Shown: positions 11,852-24,811, counted from the stretch's first letter. The stretch is 64,000 bases of DNA from Copromyces sp. CBS 386.78 (GCA_030685235.1 MU839227.1:40883-104882); one strand, 5' to 3'. Notes: generated from the sequence alone by a model not told the origin. A program made the numbers and translations.

Positions 11852-14800
11852 CTATCCCCCCTTAAAAGAAGTTCTAATAGCTTCAAATCTATATATATAT
11901 ATAATTATAATTGTTTTTATTCGTTTAGTTCTATCTCCTTTAATATTTTATTATAGTTAATGATTTCTATAAGTAGTATCCTACCTGCCTAGATATTTAA
12001 TAATTGTCGTAGTATCTTTCTGTATAATAGGTTTAAAGATTTTTCTATACTCTTGCCTAGCGGCTCGGTTGGTATACGAACGGTTGTAACGCTATTTGGG
12101 AGTGGGGTAGAGAGGTCGATTACGGCTGTAATCTTTCGTTGTATTAAGTGGGTGGAGCGCCGTTTGGGGGGCTTAGGAGCGGATTCGGGGTCGGAGTCGG
12201 GGTCGGGTATTGGGGTAGTATACTCGGGTTATTATTGTATTTTAGGAAGTATTAACTTATTAGGATTTTCTTTATAAAAGCGGAAGATTATTTTTTCGTA
12301 ATTAATAATATTAGCTTTAGGTTCTTAAGTCGGTTAGTAATCTCCTTTCTATTATATATAGTAGTACTAGTAGGTATTATTACTTAGTTAAATATAATCG
12401 ATAAATTTTTTAAAATCTTATTCAATACGTTCTTTATAATTATTTATACGGATTATAATTCTACCGTTATTTGCTTTAACGTCTATTAAAATATTTTAGT
12501 TAGGGAAGTTTCTACCGATTTAAGGTTAAATTATTAAAATGTAAAAGATAGGGGCGTACTTTATATTCGAAGGTAGGGCGAAATAAATTGTATAAAATTC
12601 TATTCGTATAATTTTAAACGGACCTTCCTATCGAAAGTAAAATTTTAATATTAAGTAATTATTAGCGAAGTTAATTATATTAAATAATATTAAATCCCCT
12701 TCCTTATATTTAAGCGAGTCGATTTAGTAATAATTAGCGTTATTTTTGTATTGTACGTAGGTACGTCTTATTTATTAGGATACGAAGTCCTAAATTGTTT
12801 AAAAGTAATTAATTAATTCGTTAACTTTATAATATTCTTTAAATTAGGCTAATAATAGATTTAAGTATAGTAGGGTACGTAGTTTGGTGCCTATTTAAAG
12901 ATAAAAACTGTAGTTAGTAAAGAAGGGAGAAATATTAGTCGATAAAAACGTTGTATTATTGCTTATAAATTTAGCGAAGGGTAATTATTTAATCTAATTA
13001 ATTTATACCTAATTAATATAAAAATAGAAGAATTATTTTATTTTTACGTTAATACGCTCGGTTTGAGCGTTAGTCTAGGGGTAGAAAGCGAAGGTAAGTT
13101 TACGAATAATAGTAAATCGTTTATATAGAGTATTCTAGAAATGTAAAATAAATTACGTATTGCGATTAGAAAGGATTGTATTTAGTAAACTATAAAAGTA
13201 GTATACTTAATTAATAAAGCGATTAATTAGTTTTTTAATTTTTAAAATTATTGTTGGGATATAATAACGTATTTTAATTAATTGGTCAATAATAATAATA
13301 ATATATTTAAAAATTTGGCTAAAGTAAATACTTAGGGGTAATAGAGTAATATAATTAATGGAAATGTTTTTTTATAGTATTAGTAATATTTTAAAAGGTT
13401 TAAGTAATTTAGCGGATCTTTGTTTTAAAAATTTCGTTTTAGCGTAGGGGAGATAACCTTTGTAGAAAATTCTAATATTGTAAATTATTTTTTCCTAATA
13501 GAAATCGCGTTAAAGAAGGTTGTAAATCGTATTGTGGCTAGGGTATTCCGCGCTAGGGGAGTTATATTAGCGGCTAATTAAAACGAATTAAAGCTTTTTA
13601 TTGTACGGGTTGATAATAATTTTATTATATTATTTAGTAATTTTGTTATTAGTTATTTAATATTCTGCGAATATTTTATAGAATACTTTTTTAATATTAG
13701 GAGTTTATTGCTTATAAGCGGGGTCCGATAAATAAGAAACGATTTTTTAAAAGAAAATTGAAATTTCGTAGCTATTAAAGATAATATTGTTAATAGATTT
13801 ATTATTGTAATTACTTATTAAGTAGAGAGTAAAATTTAAGGGGTCGAAGTAATTATTTTCGAATTATATAGGATTTAGGAATATTTATTAGCGGGCTATT
13901 AAACGATTATTGTTAATATTAGCGGGGTAATTGTTGGGTTTGTGGTTTAAGGTATTAGGGCGAAGGTTTTGCGTCCTTGGGGTATATTTAATTAAAAAGT
14001 TAAATTGTAATAAAAATTAGGATTACTTTATATAATACTAGGTAAATTATTTATTAATTATAAAGGTTTAGAGGTTTTTATAGTCGGTTAAAATATTGAA
14101 GGGTTATTAAATACCTTCGAATTCTAGTTTCTATTCTTTGAAAGCCTTAATAATAGCGAATAATTCTTTATTATATATATTATAATTATATTTTTAAGCT
14201 ATATATTTTAATGAAAAGTAGGTAATAGGGTAGAGGATATTATTATTTCTATATTAGGATAAAATACTTCCCGCGGCCTAATTGGAGGCGTCTATTTTAA
14301 TTACCGTTTTTTTAAATTAATTGTAAATTTTTAATACGGGTTTACTAATAAAAATTCGTTTTAAAGCTTTAAAAGCGGAATTATACGTAATAAATTATAA
14401 TTATATAGTATTTTTCTTTATAAATTCGTATAATAGCCCTGCTATTATTAAAAAATTTTTAATAAAATAGCGGTAGAAGTTTACGAAATTTAAGAAAGAT
14501 TGTAGGGATTTTTTAGATTAGGGGACTACCTAATTAGTAACGGTTTTAACTTTTTTAAAATTTATTTTAATGCTTCCCAGTATAATAATAAGGCTTAAAT
14601 ATTTTGTACGTATTATATAAAATTCGTATTTATTGATATTAATGTTAAGGCCTATTCTAATTAAGTAGGTAAAAACGTTGTTAATATACCGTTTATAGTC
14701 TTTAACGTTATTAGAGTAAATTAAGACGTTATTGAAATAAGTAATTATATAGACGTCGAAAACGTTATAAAGGATATTATTAATATAGTTCTAGAAAATT

Positions 14801-17800
14801 CTAAAGGCGTTTTATAAATTAAATAGAATTATTAATAATTTAAATAGATTAAACCGTATTATAAAAGTTGTAAATTATTCGTACCCTTCCTTTACGCGGA
14901 TATGGTTAAAAGTAGCGATAATATCGAATTTAGTAAAAATTTTAATACGATAAATAGCGTCGAAGGTTTTTTTAATTAACGGTAATAAATATTATAATTT
15001 AAGTATAATATTATTAATACCGTAGTAATTTACGTAAATACGAATTCCGCTACTTAATTTTTTTATTAAAAGGACTAGGGTAGATACTTCTAATTATAAT
15101 AGCCGGATAAATTTCTTTTATAATATATTATCGATCTATTTTTTAACGATATTATATTCGTTAGGGTTAAAAGGGCGTCCGTGAACGGTTAAAAATATAA
15201 TTCTTAAGTGGAATTCGATTTTAAAATTGTAAGAACGGTAAGGAAGGAAGGTTTTAATTCCTTTTTAATGGAAAGTATTTGTATAATATTAGTACTATCG
15301 AAGTAATTTAATCTAAATTTATATATCCGTTTTAAAGGGTTTATCGCTTTTTTTTATAAAATTTCGTAATATTTTTTAAAGTAACTTTACGTAAAATAAT
15401 ATTATTGGCGGCGAAGTATTAATCGATAGCCTCCTCGTACTAAGGAAAATTATTATCCGTACTGGTAATTTTAATAGAGTTAAAAATTTTAACAATTTTT
15501 AAAGTAATTATATTACCTTTTCCTACTAGATTATCGATTTAGCGGTGGAAATTATTATTAAAAAATTTCTTATACTTCTATTTTCTACTTATTAAAATTT
15601 CTTTAATTATTTCTAAGGTAAGTTTATTGTTAAGAGCGGACGGGTTTAAAATATTATATTTTTCTACTAATTTGTTTTCTTTTAATATACGTTTAATATC
15701 TTCGTTTATATTAACCTTTATAATACGAATAACCTAGAGGTTATATTTTTTTATTAATTAATTAAAGGCGGCGGTAGATAGTTCTTTAATATTATTAAGG
15801 TTAATAGGGCTTACCGGAATATAGAAACGACGGATTTAGATTTAATAATTTATAATAATAATATAGAATTTTCTAACTACTTAGTAAAGTACTAGGACTA
15901 TTTACGGTAGAAGAAAGGGGATTACGCCGTAAAGGACTACGTTAAGTATAATAATTTAGCTAGGGCCCGCTAGTATTTTATTAATTGTGGAAGTCTTTAA
16001 GTAGTAACCGATCCGGTTTCGAAAATAGTTGAATTATTAGCGGGTTACGTATTTTATAATTGCGGAAATAGAGATACGGCGTAGGATATCCGCTTATAGT
16101 TCGTTAAAATTAGGTTTACTTTCGTTTAAAACTTCTTTGTAGGTAGCTTTTTTAAACGTTGAGCGTATTATATTGAATTAAATAATTAGGTTAGCTATAG
16201 GGGCTTCCCGTTTAATATTGGGGATTCCTTTTAGGAAGTAGCCGCGCTATTTATAAATTATAGTAAATTAGAACGAATTATAAAGTTATAAAATATTTAA
16301 TAAATAATAAACTAATTATAGGTAGCTTAGAATAATAGGGTTATTTTTGGCTAAGTTATAAATAAGTAAATTAATAATTTCGTAATAATAGCCTATCCCT
16401 ATTATAAATTTTATAAAATAAATAATATTACTTTTAGCGGGGCTTCTATTGGCGAAGTATAAAATTTTAAATATTATAAACTTATAGAAGGGAAGACGAT
16501 AGTAATAAACGAAACGTTTATTTATAAAGCCTAAGGCAGTATAATTATTATCGACCAAACTTAAATAATATACTTTACTTAATCCGTTGGATAATTAAAT
16601 AAAAAAGTTTAATAAATTAAAATATTTATAACGGCTATTTACAGAACATTTATAAATCTTAATTATATTTAACTATATAATAATATTACCCTCCTTTCCC
16701 TATCCTATAAATAGTTACTTCTAATTGCAATTTAATTTAGAAGTTATATATTTCCCTACTAATTAATATAATTAATTTCGTTACTTTAAATAAGGCTAAC
16801 GAAGCTAGAAACGTACGTAAGGACGGAAGCCTATTAATATTACAACGCTACGGCATTTTCATTATTATTAGCCGCCTAGGCATTTATAATATTAATTTAA
16901 TACTATTAATTGTAGCCTTATTAATTATAACCTTATTAACTATAGCCGTACTAACCCTATTAAGGAGCGGAATTATTATTATTACTGCCCCTACCACCGC
17001 TTTTACTACCGCCTCTACTATTACGACCGTTGCGACTACTATAGGTAGAAATAGGGGGATTTTTATTAAAATTAATATAATTGTAATAAGCGGCCGAAAA
17101 ATAATTTTTATAACTGCAACAGGTATATACGTTAATCTTTATACGATATTCGAAAAATTTTTATAAAATTATACTACGTATAATAATATTAATAGCGGAT
17201 ATAGAATTAAAATCTATTACGTTACCGCCCTAATTAATAAATTATTTTGCGGACGAAATAATATTATAATTATTTAAAGAAAATAGTTTATAAAAAGGGT
17301 TGGCGAGCTTCTCGCGATAAATATTATTTTTATAGTTCTAAATTAGTAAATAAATTATTTAAAATTATTTACTATAATTATTATCAATAGGAAGCGGGTA
17401 TTAATAAGCAATAATATTACGGACGGCCTTAATAATTTTATTACAACGGAAGTATATTTTTATAATATTATTTATATTATACTAATTAATAAAGATAGTA
17501 AAACGGTCTTCGAAAACGGCCTAACGTATATTTTTAATTATTTTTAAATCGTTTAATTCGCGACGAACGATAACGGTAAAGTCGGAATTATTATATTTAA
17601 TATCAAATTCTTTAAAAAGGTCTATTATAATTTTCTATTTCTATTTAGTATTGTTAATTAAATATTCGAAAATATTAGCTAACGCCGATTCAATAGCCGT
17701 AAAAAAAGGGTTTTCGAAATATTTAGTAATATATAAAAAACGTTTAAGCTTAAAGGCGAAGTAAATCGGTTCGTTAATTTAGTATAATTTGATTTTTATA

Positions 17801-18696
17801 CGTTAAGAACGGTACTTTTCCGCTTTCTCTAATAAAATAGTTCCTTTACTATTGAATAGAGTAATATACGTATATAATTATACCGACCTATAGTTACTAT
17901 TATTAATATTCGTAGTTATTATAATAAGTATTTTAATTTTTTAAATTTGTTTAAATTAAATGTAGACCTTATTAATAGCTTTGGCGTATTTGTCTTTTTA
18001 TTTTTAGAAGGATTTAAAGGTATTAATTTTAAAATCGTTAAAAGATTATTTAAATTCGTTAATCCCTTATTGGAATTCGGTATTTCAAATATTTAAACGA
18101 TTAATCTTTTAATAGGATTCGGTAAAGTCCTTTTCGGCTCTCTAAGCGCGCGAACGGGCTTCGATTATATTGTTATAAACGAAACGGTTATAAACGAGGG
18201 TAACGTTACGGAATATTAGGATTGATACGAATGTAAGGGTATAATTTATAGTATAATATAATAGAGTATAAGTAGTAGGATTGTTATTGAAGTTTATAAG
18301 TACTTTAATTAAAGTATTGTAAATTATTTAATTTTTAAAATCGGTAATTTAAAGGGTGCCGATAGTAGTTACTACGATAAAATCATCGGTAATAATCCGT
18401 AGTTAGTCTATTATTAATTATTGAATTAAATATAAATACGGTTATTATTAGAATAGACTATTTTAATTAATAGGTATAAAAGGGAGAAGAGAGATAAGGC
18501 TAATATTTAACGTATTACCTAGTTCGAATTGTGATATTTGTAACCGAATTTTTATTTGCTCCGTTTGTAAGGGGTCGAGTCTTTTGATCGCAGAGCGATT
18601 AATCGCGGATACGATTTAAATAATCTTTTTTATATTAAATGTAATTTGGATTTATCTCCTTTGAGCGCGCGTAGCGCGATAGTAGGCATAACAAAC

Positions 18697-18906
18697 TATT
18701 ATAGGGTGAGGTACTATTGGGGGTAGGGTAGGATATATATTGTTGTACGAAGGAGAGGAAAGGAAGGATATATACGGAGGACTGGCTATATGGGCGAGAG
18801 CCTTGAAGCTAGGCCGTGCGCATATATAACCCTATACGTGACCGTACTATGATAATGGACATGGTGCGAGTGTAGGGTGGGTATGTTACAGGCTAATCCT
18901 GTGATA
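18697..18906 (-). repeat. Gypsy-2 5' LTR
   Basis: 210 bp, the partner of 11642-11851. The outer (right) part keeps more C and G than the inner start, as in the Copia LTRs. Confidence 0.92.
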
Positions 18907-19095
18907 GTGGAAGACGTAAACTGTTGAAACGTAAGCCGTAGAAGGAGCAAGCCGTAAGAGACGCAAGCTATAAAAAACGTTGCCGTAGAAGAGACGCAAA
19001 CTGCAGAAGACGTAAGCCGCAAAAAACATAAACCGCAGAAGACGTAAGCCGTAGAAGACGCAAGCCGTAAATAACGTAAGCCGTAGAACCGTAAA
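18907..19095 (+). repeat. 15-16-bp minisatellite, about a dozen degenerate units
   Basis: This is an array of GACGTAAGCCGTAGAA-like units, the continuation of 11606-11641. In the Gypsy-1 frame it encodes a basic and acidic repeat of the type AVEDVSRR, so it looks like a repeated C-terminal tail of the Gypsy-1 polyprotein. Confidence 0.75.
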
Positions 19096-19159
19096 ATATT
19101 AAAGTTATAAGGGAAATTAAAAAAGTTAGGGAATTAAGGGGATATATTAGAGAAGGCTA

Positions 19160-21313
19160 GGGCCGGCGAACTAAAGAAGATAGTAGCGTACCGGAGCCCG
19201 CTATTTCAAAAGCTATAATAACGAAAAAAAACTAAGGAAGGTAATAAACTAAAAGGTATAAAAGTATGCTAATAATCCCGTCCTCGACTTTTTTCTATTT
19301 AACTATATTTATTCCCCTTCTCCTTCTAAAAAAGGCCTAAACTACCGAAAAGAAGAATTGGTAGTATAAATATCGATATAGGAATCGAACTTATTATTTT
19401 AAAAATTATACCCTTACGTATAACCGTTGCGCCTATTAATAATTTTTATATTTAAATTTCTCTATAATTATTAACCGCTATCAGTTTAATAGTAGTAGTA
19501 TTATAATCTCTAACTATAAGAATACTAATAAACATTAAGGCGTTACTAATATAGGGCTAGGGGGAAATAATCGGGGGTAATAAACGTCGGCCGTCTATAT
19601 AAACGGCTAATACTAATTAAAAAATATTATTGAAAGTAAGCGTAGGTATAGCAACTGTAAGGAATTTAAATATATCGGTAGTAAGGGCGGGGTTAATAGT
19701 AGGAATAACGCTAAAGAAATTAAAATTGAGAGTATTTACTATTTAAAGGGCTATTTAATTAAGGTTAACGTTACGGAATTTATACTAAACGTACTAAACT
19801 ACTTTATAATTAACTAATTCGCCAAATTTGTAAAGGAAAATATAAAACTATTTATAAAAGGTATAAATACCGGTACGAAGTTCGGCGGTATATTAACAAA
19901 GGACTTTAATAATTATAATACCGGCGGGAATAACTACCCTAAATTTAATAATAATATACGCTAATTCTTAAAAAGCGCAAACTAAATTGTAAAATACAGG
20001 AAAAAAATTATAAAAGTAATTATTAATACTAGTTTAGTAGTAATTCAAATACTACGTAGGGCGGTCGGTTAAAAAGGTAAAAGAAAAAAAAAATTGGGGT
20101 TAAAAATTAGAAGATTAAAAAAGAAGAAAGGAAATTTATAAATTAGGATATAAATATATTTAATTATTATTTTTATTATAGTAGTAATAAGGGTATTAAA
20201 GTGTAAGACTATTATAATATTTATAGTATTTTAAGTAAATTAAGCGTAGGGGGCTTTACGGATATTATTAAACGAAAGGTAAGCATAAAATTAATAAAAT
20301 AAATAAAGGGGAAGATTTACTTAATATCGATATAGAAAGTAGCGAACCGGTAAGTATAAAGAAATTGACGGTAGGTAGGAAAGAGGTTAGTTATATTATT
20401 AATAATAATATACTAATTAATAATGTACGTAGAGAAGAGAAGAGAAGAAGGGAAGAAGAAGGGGAAGGAAAATAAATTTTATAAAAGAATTAAGAGGGTA
20501 TAATTAAAAGAATTCGAAATAGGGCTAAAAGTAAAATTAAATAATTAAAGGGGTATATAAAGAAATAAGGATAAGAAAATAGGACGATAAAAGGTAGAGG
20601 ATAAAATAAAAAGGCGGATAGAGGGCGAAATTAAAGGCTAGGACGAAAGGGATTAAAATAGTAAAAAATAAGGAAACGGGGAAAAGGAGATAAAATAATA
20701 GAAATTAGAAGGTAGGCTAAAAGGGCGGGTCGAAAATAAGATAAATAGGCGGGATAAGAAGAAGAAGGATTAATAAGAGGTAAACCCTTAGGATTAAAAG
20801 CGGCGATATTATAATAAAGAAGAAGGTACGGCGTTCGAATGTAGAAAAAGATTAGTACGGCTATAAGCGCCGGCTAACAACTTTAATAATAAACCGCTTT
20901 AAGTATAGGAGAAAACGGATTATAAGCGGAGGATTCGGCTACGGGGAAAGGATCGCCGGATTAAAAGTTTAAATATAAAAGTTTCTAAAATAGAAACTTA
21001 TAAAGGGGGGATTCGTATTAAATTACTAAGGACTTATTAGTTAATTAACTTCGTAGAGGTTTAAGGCGAGATATTAGAAGGTAGCGAATTATTTTAATTA
21101 GCGCCGCATTATGGCGTCGGATAACGGTAATACCGCTCCAACCTTAGCTACTATAGGATTAAAGGAGTAATATTATAAATAACTACTTCCGTTAGTTCCG
21201 GAGTAGAGAAATTAGGCTTCAATTCATCTCTTACTCTCCCCCCTAATTTAGCTTCCCTACGTGCTTGCCTTGTCCGTAGTCACCTCGACCTACCTACTTC
21301 TACTATCCTAACA
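19160..21313 (+). other. RIP-mutated purine-rich segment of unknown origin
   Basis: The plus strand is strongly purine-rich from about 20050 to 20960 and reads as Lys/Glu/Arg-rich peptide through many stops, like a gag or coiled-coil region. I could not match it to the Copia or Gypsy proteins here. A tRNA-like relic lies at 19371-19441. The last ~130 bp (21180-21313) are hardly mutated and meet resumed Copia-1 sequence near 21314. Confidence 0.5.
19371..19441 (-). pseudogene. tRNA-like relic (possible tRNA-derived SINE head)
   Basis: On the minus strand a 71-nt stretch has acceptor arms TATTAAT/ATCGATA, a D arm GCGC-AACGGTTAT-ACGT, and a T arm ATAAG-TTCGATT-CCTAT. The broken pairs in these three stems are explained by G-to-A changes. 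The B box reads AGTTCGATTCC. The anticodon stem does not pair, so the identity is unknown and it is not a functional tRNA. It could be chance or the head of a SINE. Confidence 0.35.
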
Positions 21314-23231
21314 TCCGTCGCCTCTATTAACCCCGCCGGCAATATTTAATATAAATTATATAATAAACCGAATAATTTATAAATATTTATATTAGTAAAA
21401 ACTTTAGGAAGTTGTATTTAACGTTAGGAAATTATTTTAATTAATTTTTAAAATAATAAGGAAAATTATTATTAAGGCGGAGGTATATTGGTTAATTATT
21501 AAATTAGGCTAATTTAATAAAGTCTATCAATGAAATTTACCCTTCGTATTTAAATATTATAGCGATTTAAATAATTATTTATTAGGCTAATTCTTTTAAA
21601 GAAATAGAAAAGACTTATTTATAAAATTATAAAAATATAAAAACGTAAATCGAAGTTAGCAGGGATATATTGTAATTACGAAGTAAATAAATTTTTAATT
21701 ATATATAGGTATACATCTATAAATTTAATAAGAACGGGACGCTTAATAAATATAAAGTATAATTTGTTGTAAAAAGTAATTAATAAAGTAAGAATAATAT
21801 AAATCCGTACGCTTCTACCCTAATAAGGAAGTCGTTTAAATCTCTTATCGTTCTCGCTATAAAATTCAATTTCGAATTAATTTAATATAATACGGTTAAT
21901 ACCTTTATTAACGTATATTTTAATAAAGAGATTTATATATATATGCTTCCTAAGTATTAAATTCCTAATAAAGTTTTTAAATTAATTAAAATATTATATA
22001 GTCTACGACGAATACTTTTATTATAGTAAAGGGAGTTTAGCGGTACGTTTAAATTTATAAGTTTCGAAGTAATCCCTAAAGATCTATATATTATAAAGAA
22101 GAATAGTATTTTTATATTCTACTATATTAATAATCTTATATTTATATTTAATAAGAGTAAAATAGAGGAGCTTAATAAATATATTATAGAACTATAATCG
22201 AAATATTATTTTATAGGAGGAGACGAACTTTAATAATTTTTAAATATTAAAATTATCCGTAATCGAAATTAGAAAAAGATTTAACTATTATAAAAAACTT
22301 ATGTCGAAAAAATCTCTAAATTATTTAAATCTAATTTTCAACCTACTTTAGTGCCTATAGGGCATATAGAATTAATTCCCTATAAGGGTATTGCTAACTA
22401 TATAAAGATCCGCTCTTACTAAATTAATGTAGGTTTACTACTATACGTAGCGGTTAATATTTAATTAAATATTGCATTCCTAGTAAGTAAACTAATATAA
22501 TATAATTATAATCCTAATTTTACTTATTTAATAATTAGCGAAAAGATTATATAATACCTTCGAACTATTAAAATTTAAGTACTATATTTCGGCGGTAGCG
22601 ACTAATTAGAAATAGCCTTAAATACTTTATTTATAAATAATTTAAACGATCGAAAAAATTTATAGGGTTTTACGATTAAATTCTATAGTAATTTAATTTA
22701 CTAGGGTACAACTAAATAGATTACTATTATAATTTTAATAATAAAAGTAGAATTATACGTAGTTAAAAAGGTAGTTAAAGAAACCCTATTTATAACGCAG
22801 TTAATATTCGCTTTAAGGGTAAAACTATTAGAAAATCCTATTCCTACTTTATAATACGATAATAAATAAATTATTAGAACGCTTATAGAAGAAACCCCTA
22901 CTTTTAATACTAGGATAAAATATATAAATATCTATAAATATTAGCTAAAGAAGGAGAGCTTTACTAAGAAGACGCTTAAAATCGAATATTTAAATACGAA
23001 ATTAATATTAATAGATAGATTAATAAAAACACTAGATATTCTAAAGTATAAGAAGTTTAAAGAACTTTTAAGTATAATAGAGAGACTACTTTAGAAGAAG
23101 GATAATCCGGGATTAAAAGAGATCGATTTAGACGATTTAAATAAAAAATTAGGTTTAAATATATAAGAAATCTATAAATAGCTTTACTTTTAACTTCAAA
23201 TAGGTAAAAGAAGTCTATAAATGAGGGGGTG

Positions 23232-23405
23232 TATTAAATTGTAGGGTGGAGATCTCGACTAGATAAGGCGAATCCTAATTACTTAATTAAAGTCTTAGTA
23301 TTTCCGGGATACCCGAGCACCCCCCCGACCTTCTGGAGCGGATCAGTCACACAGCCAGTTTCCAGACAGTTTAATCAACTAGATCACACACCAGTAAATC
23401 TGACA
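23232..23405 (+). repeat. Copia-1 3' LTR
   Basis: 174 bp. The inner half is RIP-mutated (it begins TATTAAATT instead of TGTCAGATT). The outer half, ending AATCTGACA, is preserved. Its last 35 bp form the 3' end of the present reading frame of the hydroxylase gene. Confidence 0.93.
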
Positions 23406-24285
23406 AATCCCTTCTGTCCAGCGGTTCTAGCTTCTCTACAACTTCCACCTTCCCCACATCAACCCCGGCCCCCTCGGCCTCCCGCTCCCGTGCCTTTCGT
23501 TCCCTCTCCCTCTCCTCCCTCTTCCACCTCCTACTCGACAAATCCGTCCCATGCAGCTTATCCATCAACCCCGGAATCGCCCCAAACTCCACATTGAACA
23601 ATTCATGATGAGCATCATGATCCCTCGCCATCTCCAACAACCCAAGTAACTTAAAGTCATACCCGCTATGCACCGTCGCCGTCTCGACCAACATGATGGC
23701 CAAGAAAGTCCAAAACGTCAGGATATGCACCCCCAGCACCATGGCCGGAATCGCAATCGGTAAAGTATTGGCAAAGATGTGTTCCACGGGGTGCGCGTAT
23801 TGTGCCGAAAGGGCAGTAGGCGCAGTGAACTCGTGATGTTTCTTGTGGATCATCTTGTAAAAGCGCGGCGTGTGGAAGAGCCGGTGGATGTAGTAGAAGA
23901 TGAATTCGCGGGTGACGATACAGAGGGGGATTTGCCAGGCCACTTCGCTCCAGAAACCGGGAACATCTTCAGAAATAAGAAAACGGGAGCCCCGGCCAGA
24001 GCGGATGGCGAGGGTGGTGAGGATTAAAGAAGAGAGGATATTGAAGCATTGGTTGCGCAGGACGATGAGGGCGCAGTGGCGGATTTCGCCCGCGGAAGGT
24101 TGTTTGAAGGGCGGTTGAATCTTGTGGCGCGCGGAGAAGGAGGGGAAGAGAGGGTCGAGGAAGGTGTATGTGAGCGCGGGGATCCAGAAGAAGATGAGCT
24201 GGGTTAGGAGGGTGCCCCAGAATTCGATCTGGTGGGGGGAGCAAGTTTGGACGAGGTGAGTCCAGAAGGCGAGGGGGGTGCCCAT
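23371..24285 (-). CDS. Fatty acid hydroxylase / sterol desaturase family protein, 3' end replaced by Copia-1 LTR
   Basis: The 304-residue integral membrane protein has the eight-histidine di-iron signature of this superfamily: HRLFH (134-138), HKKHH (147-151) and HDAHH (223-227). Hydrophobic segments lie at about 25-45, 80-93, 115-133 and 172-205. Members hydroxylate or desaturate sterols, sphingolipids or fatty acids in the ER, and the substrate here cannot be told. A charged Glu/Arg-rich tail (252-293) follows the catalytic core. The gene now ends inside the 3' LTR of Copia-1. After Asp293 the residues [11 protein letters not shown] come from one base of the target duplication plus LTR sequence. 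Before insertion the frame continued with SGVEMEMLKED and a stop, still visible at 2904-2869. All catalytic histidines lie upstream, so the protein may still work, but the native 3' UTR and terminator are gone. The start ATG has a good context (GTCACCATGG). Confidence 0.85.
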   Translation of the reverse strand: MGTPLAFWTHLVQTCSPHQIEFWGTLLTQLIFFWIPALTYTFLDPLFPSFSARHKIQPPFKQPSAGEIRHCALIVLRNQCFNILSSLILTTLAIRSGRGSRFLISEDVPGFWSEVAWQIPLCIVTREFIFYYIHRLFHTPRFYKMIHKKHHEFTAPTALSAQYAHPVEHIFANTLPIAIPAMVLGVHILTFWTFLAIMLVETATVHSGYDFKLLGLLEMARDHDAHHELFNVEFGAIPGLMDKLHGTDLSSRRWKREERERERKAREREAEGAGVDVGKVEVVEKLEPLDRRDLSDLLVCDLVD

Positions 24286-24811
24286 GGTGACGGTTATTGT
24301 GATGATGGTTGGAAATGGGAAAAGTGGTGGAAAATGTCGAAGAGGTGCTAGAACTCATCACGAAAACAAACAAATAACGGTCGTGCAGGATAGAACCGGT
24401 TATGAGCGGATTTAAAAAGTCTGGACTGGAGAAAAACCCTCGGTCTGTCAACTCCACAGCACCATGCTACCCCAGGCTTTTACTCGAATCACCATGTTCA
24501 TCCGAGCCATCACAGGCCAGCAGACCCAGACCTGTTTTTTTGCCACTCGCTCAAAGCGGTTGTGGTGGGCAGGGCAGGTCGCTCAACCCCGCGCATTTGG
24601 GAAGAGGTTTTAACTCAAAGGGGGAACGAAGGGGAATACCTAGTCTTTGTTTCATGCACTCCTATTTGTTCGCCATGTAACTCCATATGGTAACTGAATT
24701 ACCCCAGAACTTGGCAGTTGGATGCTTAGAAGCATGAATGGCATTGCTCCACTGATGGACGACAACGGTGATGGGGCAGACGCAGGAACCCTCAACTGCC
24801 CCGCTCCCCCG
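24286..24811. other. Intergenic, upstream of the hydroxylase gene
   Basis: Ordinary composition. It holds the presumed promoter of the minus-strand hydroxylase gene and the downstream region of the oxidoreductase pseudogene. The open frames here overlap on both strands and show no recognisable protein. Confidence 0.5.

Larger units (their letters stand above)
11642..18906 (-). mobile_element. Gypsy-2: complete Ty3/Gypsy retrotransposon, reverse orientation
   Basis: The 7265-bp element has 210-bp LTRs at both ends (TATCAC/GTGATA, originally probably TGTCAC/GTGACA). A perfect 5-bp target duplication GTGGA lies at 11637-11641 and 18907-18911. The purine tract next to the 3' LTR reads AAGGGGGGATAG on the minus strand (11852-11863). 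Minus-strand RT is recognisable, with the active site YFNN (from YFDD) near 14720 followed by LIYSNN. RNase H and integrase follow to its left, and gag fills the right part. All frames are broken by RIP stops. Confidence 0.92.
5247..19160 (+). mobile_element. Gypsy-1: Ty3/Gypsy element interrupted by Gypsy-2 and a repeat-rich insertion
   Basis: A RIP-mutated chromovirus-type Gypsy can be followed through its stops. It has a gag-like region at about 5500-6400. RT at about 8450-9000 has a FTKLDLKDAYY-type block and a YLNN active site near 8801-8842, from YxDD by G-to-A. RNase H lies at about 9200-9450, ending in a PADGLVRK-type motif. Integrase at about 10200-11200 has DFITGLP, DRFTKFA and ISDRGNLF blocks. 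A chromodomain-like YEIKKI stretch is near 11330. The frame then runs into a tail of 15-16-bp coding repeats that is split by Gypsy-2. I could not find its LTRs. Left and right limits are approximate, and 19160 is only where recognisable coding fades. Confidence 0.75.
2909..23405 (+). mobile_element. Copia-1: LTR retrotransposon with nested insertions
   Basis: It is bounded by 174-bp LTRs with the short inverted ends TGTCAGATT/AATCTGACA and by a perfect 5-bp target duplication AATCC (2904-2908, 23406-23410), so the outer ends are one insertion. Recognisable Copia pieces are gag with a basic zinc-knuckle region (3083-about 4530 and 4951-about 5246) and RT/RNase H (about 21314-23220). The RT active-site motif reads YYINN around 22107-22150, a G-to-A mutated YVDD. 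A purine tract (ATGAGGGGGT) precedes the 3' LTR. Compared with Copia-3 (44143-49578), about 1.4 kb of integrase is missing between the 5' part (stops matching near 5246) and the 3' part (resumes near 21314). All coding frames are broken by stops in the RIP pattern. Confidence 0.9.

Noticed and set aside
23969..24457. 162-codon Pro/His/Leu-rich minus-strand frame
   Set aside because: It is an alternate-frame reading over the hydroxylase gene, low complexity, without the histidine boxes.
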